DNA of 11,791 nucleotides, from NCBI GenBank assembly GCA_005799475.1, contig SYGQ01000098.1:1-11791 (forward strand), in the 5' to 3' direction. The translations under genes were made by a program, and so were the position numbers. Positions 6,580 through 11,791 of the stretch are shown here, piece by piece; the stretch's first letter is position 1, and each line of letters starts with the position of its first letter. The notes beneath the pieces were generated by a model. The model was given only the letters and a program-made list of their open reading frames with translations, made no database searches and was not told the origin of the DNA. Origin of the DNA: Planctomycetia bacterium. GTDB lineage: Bacteria; Planctomycetota; Phycisphaerae; Phycisphaerales; SM1A02.

Positions 6580-8482
6580 GATCAGCGACATCGTGCAGCA
6601 ACGCATCAGGCGAGCAACCATCGGCGTGCTTCTTGCGGCGGTTGTCGCAGCGTGCTCTGAGCAAGCAGCACCGGACCCCTCGGCCGCGCTGGCGCAAGGT
6701 CGACGGTTCCTCGCCGGCGACGGCGTTCCCGTGGATGTGACCGAGGCGATGCGCCACTTTGAGATCGCCGCCAAGGCCGGCAACAAGGACGCAGCACTTG
6801 AACTCGTCACGATTTACGACGAAGCGCGCCGAGTCCCAAGCAATCCGGCGGCTCTTGCAAAGTGGCTCGAAGCCGCCGCCACCGCCGGGGACACGCTCTC
6901 TGCGTTTCGCACGGGTGTGATCCACGCCGCTGGCGAGGGCGCCGCGCAGGACCAGACCGAGGCCTCACGGTGGTTCCTCGCTGCGGCACAGGGCGGACAT
7001 CCTGAGTCATGCCTCGAAATCGGTATCCGACTCGCCGACGCCATCGGTGTGAGTCGCAACCACGCCGCAGCGATCCCGTGGCTCGAAAAGGCCGCCGACG
7101 CAAACTTTGCACTCGCCGGACGGACCCTCGGGCTCATCTACTCCGCAGATCAAGGGGTGCCGATCGATCAAGTGACCTCGACTGGGTGGTTCCACCGCTC
7201 GGCGGAGCGCGGTGATGTCGTGTCGCAATTCCACTACGGAACTCGGCTCCTTCAGGGGATTGGTGTGACCGCCGACGGCACGAAGGCCCTCGACTGGCTT
7301 CGCCTCGCCGCCGAACAACAGTTGGTCGATGCGCAGGTCCTTCTCGCCCGTGTTCTTCGAGACGGGGAAGGTGTCCCTTCCGATGCATCCGAAGCCGCGC
7401 AGTGGTTCCGCGCCGCTGCCGGAGCGGGATCGCTCGATGCGCAGTTGGAACTCGCACAACTTTTCGACCGGGGCGAAGGGATCGATCGAAATCCCACCGA
7501 GGCTGCGCGTTGGTACAAGTTCGCTGCCGATCAGGGGTCCATTCCCGCGAACATCTCGCTCGGGATGCTCTACTGGTTCGGCGACGGCGTGACCAAGGAT
7601 GGGCAGGCCGCCGCGAGGCACTTCCTGAATGCCGCCGAAAGGGGTGACACCGAAGCGCAACTCATGCTCGGTCGACTCCTGCTCTACGGAGAGGGTGGGG
7701 TTCCACAGAACGCCCGCGAGGCCGCGGCGTGGTTCGACAAGGCTGCAGCTCTGAATCACCCGGCTGCGCAATACGAACTCGCTCGGCTCTACGACTTTGG
7801 CACGGGAATCCCAGGCGATCCAAGCGAGGCGTTCCGCCTCTACGGACTCGCCGCGGACCAGGGATATCCGGAAGCGTGCTTCATGCTTGGGCTGCGATAC
7901 GACCGGGGACAGGGCATTCCCGAGAGTGACCTCGAGGCGACGCGCTGGTACCAGCTCGCCGCTGACGCCGGGATCCCCGACGCAAAGTATCACCTCGGCG
8001 TCCTCTTCGAACGCGGCGAGTCGGTCCCGCAGAACGAAGCGATGGCGGCGACTTACTACCGCGAGGCGGCCGAGCAAGGGCTCGACTGGGCGGCGTTTGC
8101 GCTTGGACAACTTTACCGCAAGGGGATCGGCGTCCCGTTCGACGAGGTGACGGCCTACGCATGGCTCAACATCGCCGCGGGCGAAGGTAACGGCACGGCT
8201 GGCAACGAACGCAATCAGCTGCGCGCGACACTCTCGCGCGAACAAATCGCGCAGGCACAGGATCTCTCATTGAAACTCGTCACGGTTTCCTCCGACGCGG
8301 GGCTTCAGAACCGCATCCGATTCGCGCCCCCCGGGCAGCGTCGGCCCGGAGGCTGGATGACTGGCACACTTGAGCCCAGCGATCGAACTCGAGAGATGAT
8401 CGACAATTCACAGGGCCGCAGCGGATCGAACGCGACCCGCGGATCGAGCCGCAAGGGCTCGTCGGGCCGAAGCGGCTCCTGA
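6554..8482 (+). CDS. Sel1-repeat (TPR-like) lipoprotein with 14 repeats
   Basis: As drawn, 642 residues. A basic N-terminus and a hydrophobic stretch end in a lipobox, AVVAAC, with the lipid-modified Cys at 34, so the protein is probably anchored in the envelope facing the periplasm. Residues 43-545 are 14 consecutive Sel1-like repeats (A-x-x-L-G-x-x-Y-x-x-G-x-G-V pattern followed by A-x-x-W-x-x-x-A-A-x-x-G). All are 36 residues except a shorter first copy and one 37-residue copy with an extra Gly. The last repeat (AYAWLNIAAGEGN) and the following LSREQIAQAQDLSLKL form the capping helix common to Sel1 proteins. The final 50 or so residues are a Ser/Gly/Arg-rich tail, probably disordered. Sel1 arrays are protein-protein scaffolds, and the partner is unknown. 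The start is uncertain: ATG 6554 overlaps terC by 26 bases, while GTG 6593 would give a more typical 21-residue lipoprotein signal. Last gene of the kup-terC string. Confidence 0.9.
   Translation: MTRPWVLAKISDIVQQRIRRATIGVLLAAVVAACSEQAAPDPSAALAQGRRFLAGDGVPVDVTEAMRHFEIAAKAGNKDAALELVTIYDEARRVPSNPAALAKWLEAAATAGDTLSAFRTGVIHAAGEGAAQDQTEASRWFLAAAQGGHPESCLEIGIRLADAIGVSRNHAAAIPWLEKAADANFALAGRTLGLIYSADQGVPIDQVTSTGWFHRSAERGDVVSQFHYGTRLLQGIGVTADGTKALDWLRLAAEQQLVDAQVLLARVLRDGEGVPSDASEAAQWFRAAAGAGSLDAQLELAQLFDRGEGIDRNPTEAARWYKFAADQGSIPANISLGMLYWFGDGVTKDGQAAARHFLNAAERGDTEAQLMLGRLLLYGEGGVPQNAREAAAWFDKAAALNHPAAQYELARLYDFGTGIPGDPSEAFRLYGLAADQGYPEACFMLGLRYDRGQGIPESDLEATRWYQLAADAGIPDAKYHLGVLFERGESVPQNEAMAATYYREAAEQGLDWAAFALGQLYRKGIGVPFDEVTAYAWLNIAAGEGNGTAGNERNQLRATLSREQIAQAQDLSLKLVTVSSDAGLQNRIRFAPPGQRRPGGWMTGTLEPSDRTREMIDNSQGRSGSNATRGSSRKGSSGRSGS
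6680..8188 (+). repeat. 108-base coding periodicity of the Sel1 array
   Basis: Fourteen adjacent repeat units within the lipoprotein gene. Units 2-14 are 108 bases (36 codons) each, except unit 10 with 111. The units are diverged at the DNA level, so they are old duplications held by selection on the protein fold rather than a recent tandem expansion. Confidence 0.85.
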
Positions 8483-8502
8483 TCGAGTTCGCCAAAACGA
8501 AA

Positions 8503-8532
8503 GCGCCGGACCCGCGTGTGCGGATCCGGCGC
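8503..8532 (-). terminator. Rho-independent terminator of the RRM gene
   Basis: Two 13-base arms (8503-8515 and 8520-8532) pair with a single mismatch around a GTGT loop (ACAC on the minus strand). Read on the minus strand, the hairpin is followed at once by TTTCGTTTT, giving the T-rich tail of an intrinsic terminator 24 bases past the RRM stop codon. On the plus strand no T-run follows, so it is weaker for the converging Sel1 gene, though the hairpin could still slow transcription from that side. Confidence 0.85.
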
Positions 8533-8556
8533 GATGAGTTCAACTTGTTGGCTGGA

Positions 8557-8943
8557 TCAGTACCGGTCGCCACCACGGCCACCGCCGCCGCCGCCGTAGC
8601 CACCACGACCGCCACCGCCGCCACCGCCGTAGCCGCCGCGGCCACCACCACCGCCGCCGCTGTAGTTTCCGCGACCGCCGCCGCCACCACCGCCACCCGA
8701 CGCTGGGGGACGAGCCTCGTTCACAGTGAGGTTGCGGCCTTCGAACGGCTTGCCGTTCGACTGCTCGATCGCGGCCTTCGCCTGCGAGTCCTCAGCCATG
8801 GTGACGAACGCGAACCCGCGCGAGCGGCCGGTTTCGCGATCGGTTGCGATGAACACTTCCGAGACGGTTCCAAACTGGGTGAAATACTGCTGCAACGACT
8901 CTTGCGTTGCCTTGAACGGGAGATTCCCTACGTACAGCTTCAT
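8557..8943 (-). CDS. Glycine-rich RRM RNA-binding protein
   Basis: A 128-residue protein with one RNA recognition motif (about residues 1-78) and a glycine-rich tail. RNP-2 reads KLYVGNLPF at 2-10 and RNP-1 reads RGFAFVTM at 42-49; the aromatic residues that stack on RNA (Tyr4, Phe44, Phe46) are all present. Residues 83-126 are almost entirely Gly with spaced RGGY and RGNY units, like the tails of cyanobacterial Rbp proteins and eukaryotic cold-inducible glycine-rich proteins. In those groups the proteins bind single-stranded RNA and are often induced by cold; that role is an inference here. The ATG at 8943 has an excellent ribosome binding site (AAGGAAGG, 6-base spacing). A longer frame to 9321 exists but would overlap the chemoreceptor gene and adds no domain. 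A single-gene transcript, divergent from the chemoreceptor and ended by its own terminator. Confidence 0.94.
   Translation of the reverse strand: MKLYVGNLPFKATQESLQQYFTQFGTVSEVFIATDRETGRSRGFAFVTMAEDSQAKAAIEQSNGKPFEGRNLTVNEARPPASGGGGGGGGRGNYSGGGGGGRGGYGGGGGGGRGGYGGGGGGRGGDRY
8566..8697 (-). repeat. Low-complexity GGN repeat encoding the Gly-rich tail
   Basis: This tract is built of GGC/GGT codons interrupted by CGT/CGC and TAC. Two similar units, each encoding about GGGGRGGYGGGG, lie side by side at roughly 8580-8650. Such sequence is prone to replication slippage, so tail length may vary between strains, and it may also cause assembly errors. Confidence 0.75.
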
Positions 8944-8949
8944 GACATA

Positions 8950-8957
8950 CCTTCCTT
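8950..8957 (-). promoter_or_regulatory. Strong ribosome binding site of the RRM gene
   Basis: AAGGAAGG on the minus strand, 6 bases before the ATG at 8943. It is the clearest Shine-Dalgarno sequence in the window and decides this start. It suggests high translation, in contrast to the weak or absent sites before most other genes here. Confidence 0.85.
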
Positions 8958-9031
8958 CAAGCGCTCGAGCAGCGAATTCCGATACGAAATGAAGCGTAGG
9001 AGTCGTAGCCAGGCGCGAACTTGAGAACGAA

Positions 9032-9046
9032 CGCGGACAATCCGCG
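9032..9046. promoter_or_regulatory. Short inverted repeat in the RRM/chemoreceptor divergent gap
   Basis: CGCGGA and TCCGCG form a perfect 6-base inverted repeat around CAA, 20 bases before the chemoreceptor ATG and within the 123-base gap that must hold both divergent promoters. It could be an operator or a small mRNA hairpin in the receptor leader. No clear -35/-10 pair was found on either strand in this gap. At 6 bases in GC-rich DNA, chance is a fair alternative. Confidence 0.3.
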
Positions 9047-9066
9047 CTCTTGACGGCAATCATACC

Positions 9067-11178
9067 ATGACAGCCAATCCGATGCGAGGGTCCTATATTT
9101 CTTTCCGGAATTCGCTCCTCGCGAGACTGCTTCTTTTCGGGGTCGTTCCCGTCTCGATCATGCTGACGCTGTGGGCTGTCTTCGACGCCCGTGATGGGCT
9201 CCGAACCTACCGGGCCGATCAAGAACACCTGCTGCAGACGACCGCGGGCGAAATCGCCGACAACTTTGCCGCCGGAAATGAGGAGATGCTCGACCTCGCG
9301 GCCTTCATCGCCAACAGCCAACGGTCGGGGATGTTTGAGCGGTACACCGACTCGCTCGCCATTCTGAAGTCCTTGCTCGAAGAAACGCCTGGCGCTATCG
9401 GCACCTATGTGGACTACGAACCCAAGCCTGGTGGGCTCGGTCCGATTGCCGCGACGCTTCCCTCAGGAGCGGTCTCGAGTGCGGGTCGGTTCTGCCCCTA
9501 TGTATGGCGTGATTGGAAGAACGGTGATCGGATCATCGTCAAGCCCTCGATCGACCAGGACACCAGCCTCTACTACGGAGGCATCAAGCGCGAGTGGGAA
9601 CTCACCGGCTCGCAGAAGGCGCGAATCACTGAGCCGTATGTCTACGAAGGCCAAATGATGATCGAGCAGACGGCGCCGATTGTCATCGATGGGAAGTTTG
9701 TCGGCATCGGCGGCATCGATCGCTCGCTCAAGAGCATCGACGCCCACCTCCGCGCGGTGTGCAAGACCCTCAGTGCCGACGGGTTCCTGATTTCGTCGGG
9801 ACGAGCCACGCCGGGATTCGTGAAGCCGCGCGCGTTCGTCGCCGCCACAACCGACGAAATGCGCGAGGACCAGGCGGATGTGCGGGGAATCCTGCGGACC
9901 CGTGCGGTGACCGAGTCTGTCTTCGGCCCGCTGTTCGATGCCCTCTGCGCCGAGACCGCCGCGGTCGCTTCGTACCACGACGATCCGGTTCTCCATCAAC
10001 GGTGCGTGTATGTCGCTGTGCCCATCAAGGTCGGCGACTGGACGCTGATCTTGCGCCGCAGTGAAGAGGAAATGCTCGCGCCCGTGTGGGAGCAGTTGCG
10101 CGCCCAAGTGATGACCTCTGGGATCGGACTCTTGGTGGTGGCGATCGTGCTCACAATTCCAGCAGTACAGATCATGCGCAAGGTGCGGCGCGCCGCCGAA
10201 CACGCGGACCAGATCGCCTCGGGTGACCTTTCCGTCGCACTGGCGACGCGCGAAGGGGGCGACGAGATCGAATCGCTGCTTCGTTCGCTGAGCGCCATGT
10301 CTCACGCCCTCCGACGAATCGTGCACGGCGTCAAGCAGGCCACGGTCAATATCAACTCCACAGCGACACAGCTTGCCGCCACCGCCCGAGAGCAGGACGG
10401 CTCAGCGCAGTCCCTCGGGGCGAGCACCACGCAGATCGCGGCGGCGGTCAAGGAGATCTCAACCACATCGGCGGAACTCTCGACGCTCATGCAGAGCGTT
10501 GATGCCTCAGCGAACGCGACGGCCGCACTCGCACGCGACGGCAAGAGTGCGCTCGGCGAAATGACAACCGCCATGCAGACGCTCGATGATGGCACCCGGT
10601 CGATCGCTGGCCGCCTCTCGGCCATCAGCGAGAAGGCCAGTGCGATCAACTCGATCGTCACGACGATCACCAAAGTGGCCGACCAGACGAACCTGCTCTC
10701 GGTGAACGCGGCGATCGAGGCAGAAAAGGCCGGTGAGCACGGTGTCGGGTTCCTCGTGGTCGCGCGCGAGATTCGCCGACTCGCCGACCAGACGGCCGCC
10801 GCAACCCTCGACATTGAGCAGACCGTGCGCCACATGCAGGGCGCCGTGAGCGCCGGCGTGATGGAGATGGATCGCTACAGCGACCATGTGCGCCGGGGTG
10901 TGGGCGAAACGGCACGCATCGGCGGCCAACTCGGGCAGATCATCACCGAAGTTGAGCGCGGCACCGCGGACTTCAACCGCGTCAGCGAAGGCATGCGCGC
11001 GCAGACCGAAGGCGCGAGGCAGATTTCGGACGCCATGGGTCAGCTCAGCGCGGGCGCCCGCGAGGCCGTCACGGCAGCGCAGGAGACCTGCAAAGCGGCC
11101 GCCATGCTGCAAGAGTCCATCAGCACACTTCGACAGGGCGTGGCCGCGTTCCGCACCGGTTCCGGCGAATCGGCCTAG
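9067..11178 (+). CDS. WspA-like methyl-accepting chemotaxis protein with dCache sensor
   Basis: A 703-residue transmembrane chemoreceptor. A first membrane helix lies at about 17-39. A long extracytoplasmic region (about 40-347) looks like a double Cache domain: its second half has EPYVYEGQMMIEQTAPIV then DGKFVGIGGIDRSL. The second helix is at about 350-371, then HAMP (about 372-425) and a long coiled-coil signalling domain. A methylation-type site is visible, with Glu442-Gln443 in A-T-A-R-E-Q-D-G-S-A (438-447). The hairpin tip, DQTNLLSVNAAIEAEKAGEH (539-558), and the following VVAREIRRLADQTAAATLDIEQ match the WspA type, as I remember it, better than classical chemotaxis receptors (EAARAGEQGRGFAVVA). 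There is no C-terminal CheR-binding pentapeptide; it ends GSGESA. The role is sensing a small ligand or surface-related cue and controlling a CheA-type kinase. The ATG at 9067 has only a weak ribosome binding site. First gene of a Wsp-like operon; CheW follows after 6 bases. Confidence 0.9.
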   Translation: MTANPMRGSYISFRNSLLARLLLFGVVPVSIMLTLWAVFDARDGLRTYRADQEHLLQTTAGEIADNFAAGNEEMLDLAAFIANSQRSGMFERYTDSLAILKSLLEETPGAIGTYVDYEPKPGGLGPIAATLPSGAVSSAGRFCPYVWRDWKNGDRIIVKPSIDQDTSLYYGGIKREWELTGSQKARITEPYVYEGQMMIEQTAPIVIDGKFVGIGGIDRSLKSIDAHLRAVCKTLSADGFLISSGRATPGFVKPRAFVAATTDEMREDQADVRGILRTRAVTESVFGPLFDALCAETAAVASYHDDPVLHQRCVYVAVPIKVGDWTLILRRSEEEMLAPVWEQLRAQVMTSGIGLLVVAIVLTIPAVQIMRKVRRAAEHADQIASGDLSVALATREGGDEIESLLRSLSAMSHALRRIVHGVKQATVNINSTATQLAATAREQDGSAQSLGASTTQIAAAVKEISTTSAELSTLMQSVDASANATAALARDGKSALGEMTTAMQTLDDGTRSIAGRLSAISEKASAINSIVTTITKVADQTNLLSVNAAIEAEKAGEHGVGFLVVAREIRRLADQTAAATLDIEQTVRHMQGAVSAGVMEMDRYSDHVRRGVGETARIGGQLGQIITEVERGTADFNRVSEGMRAQTEGARQISDAMGQLSAGAREAVTAAQETCKAAAMLQESISTLRQGVAAFRTGSGESA

Positions 11179-11184
11179 ACCATC

Positions 11185-11643
11185 ATGCGCGCCATCGAGG
11201 CCTGGCTCGGCGACCTCCGCTGCGCGATTGCGTTGGAGGCGATCGACGAGGTGCTCCCCTTGGTCGAAGCGCGTCCGCTCGGATCGACCCCGGCCTGGCT
11301 CGTCGGTATCGCGTTCCTTCGCGGGGCGTTCGTACCGCTCGTTGATGCCCCCCTCTTGGCGTGCGGCACACCCGCGGCAAGAACGATGAACGCCCGCACG
11401 GTTCTGCTTCGCCCTGCGGCGTGTGGCGGGATTCGCATGGCCCTCATCGTTGACCGTGTCGGCGCGCTCGTGACTGTGAACTTCGAATCGGGGGCGGCGC
11501 ACCTGGGAGTTGTCGGTGCTGGCGCGGGCGCCCTCGGCGCGATCTCGTCCGACGATCATGGCACGATCGCGCACCTTGACCCAGCGGGAATGCTGAGTGA
11601 GGAGAACCGGCGGCTCTTCAAGGATGCTGCGGGCAAGCCGTGA
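11185..11643 (+). CDS. CheW-like coupling protein (WspB/WspD type)
   Basis: A 152-residue single-domain CheW-like protein. The central WLVGIAFLRGAFVPLVD (about 33-49) corresponds to the conserved 'GV-x-N-x-R-G-x-v-x-P-V-x-D' core of CheW, and MALIVDRVGALVTV (about 88-101) to the later 'l-V-D-x-V' strand. The canonical Asn is replaced (F-L-R-G). CheW proteins connect receptor tips to the CheA kinase in a cytoplasmic array. Its place between the WspA-like receptor and a CheR-like gene is the place of wspB in Pseudomonas. It starts 6 bases after the receptor stop with a weak ribosome binding site, so translation is probably coupled, and its TGA overlaps the next gene's GTG by 4 bases. The assignment rests on the core motif and gene order; overall similarity to classical CheW looks low. 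Confidence 0.78.
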   Translation: MRAIEAWLGDLRCAIALEAIDEVLPLVEARPLGSTPAWLVGIAFLRGAFVPLVDAPLLACGTPAARTMNARTVLLRPAACGGIRMALIVDRVGALVTVNFESGAAHLGVVGAGAGALGAISSDDHGTIAHLDPAGMLSEENRRLFKDAAGKP

Positions 11644-11791
11644 CCAACGGACTTCCAGACGCGACGCTCACGGCCATTGGGCAACTTCTCGGCGACCGAA
11701 CTGGGATCGATGCGGCGCTGCTGACGGCCCAGGGCCTTTCGGCGATCGTGAGCCAACGGACACGCGCCCTCGGCGTCGACATCGACGACTA
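11640..11791 (+). CDS. CheR-like methyltransferase, N-terminus (3' partial; WspC candidate)
   Basis: Only 50 codons lie in the window. From the GTG at 11640, overlapping the CheW stop in a GTGA arrangement, the frame reads MTNGLPDATLTAIGQLLGDR, then TGIDAALLTAQGLSAIVSQR and TRALGVDIDDY. This resembles the all-helical N-terminal domain of CheR proteins: a helix with L-x-x-R-T-G-I/L, then a helix with the basic R-x-R pair, then L-G-(V/I)-x-(D/S)-x-x-x-Y. CheR methylates receptor glutamates using S-adenosylmethionine. The catalytic domain, and the TPR tail expected of WspC, are outside the window. The identification therefore rests on a short segment plus position in the operon. Confidence 0.6.
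   Translation, partial: MTNGLPDATLTAIGQLLGDRTGIDAALLTAQGLSAIVSQRTRALGVDIDD

Noticed and set aside
7007..8245. A 412-codon open frame on the minus strand inside the Sel1 gene
   Set aside because: It is antisense to the 36-residue repeats and follows their periodicity; the protein has no recognisable domain. GC-rich repeated coding sequence easily leaves the opposite strand open.
8575..8700. Repeated CCGCCACC-type units considered as a CRISPR or intergenic repeat array
   Set aside because: They are glycine codons of the RRM tail read from the other strand; there are no spacers of uniform length.
8944..9321. N-terminal extension of the RRM protein to 254 residues
   Set aside because: It would overlap the divergent chemoreceptor gene, adds no domain, and ignores the strong ribosome binding site before 8943.
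10507..11574. A 355-codon minus-strand frame across the receptor and CheW genes
   Set aside because: It overlaps two well-supported genes, has a biased Arg/Ala/Gly composition and shows no family motif.

Overview
The window is GC-rich and densely coded, with very short intergenic gaps. The gene types suggest a Gram-negative-type, aerobic, motile or surface-responsive bacterium. A Tat-exported Gfo/Idh/MocA oxidoreductase of the style common in Planctomycetota and Verrucomicrobiota, together with a WspA-like chemoreceptor and a glycine-rich RRM protein, makes a planctomycete (possibly Phycisphaerae) my best guess. This is inference, because no rRNA or other marker gene is present. No mobile element, CRISPR array, tRNA or rRNA was seen.

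Layout, left to right. (1) 1-963 (+): the 3' end of a membrane glycosyltransferase of the GT39/ArnT type, cut by the window edge, with an unusual Pro/Thr-rich linker. (2) 970-3550 (-): a two-gene operon, transcribed as a sarcosine / N-methyl amino acid oxidase-like flavoenzyme followed by the Tat-signal Gfo/Idh/MocA oxidoreductase. It converges on the glycosyltransferase with only 6 bases between the stop codons. (3) 3663-8482 (+): three overlapping genes, a Kup potassium importer, a TerC-family membrane protein and a Sel1-repeat lipoprotein carrying 14 almost perfectly phased repeats. (4) 8557-8943 (-): a small glycine-rich RRM RNA-binding protein with a strong ribosome binding site and its own intrinsic terminator. 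(5) 9067-11791 (+): the start of a Wsp-type chemosensory operon, with a dCache-HAMP chemoreceptor whose signalling tip resembles WspA, a CheW-like coupling protein, and the first 50 codons of a CheR-like methyltransferase.

How they may work together. The last block is the clearest multi-gene system. A receptor, scaffold and methyltransferase in this order are the opening of a Wsp-like cluster, which in Pseudomonas controls a diguanylate cyclase and biofilm formation; the expected kinase, methylesterase and output genes would lie past the right edge. The Kup-TerC-Sel1 block looks like a co-translated cation/envelope unit. The oxidase/Gfo-Idh pair probably serves catabolism of a modified amino acid, amine or sugar, but the substrate cannot be read from sequence. 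Nothing here is clearly an unprecedented system. The most interesting points are the dCache-sensing WspA variant, the regular Sel1 array on a lipoprotein, and the export mismatch in the oxidoreductase pair.
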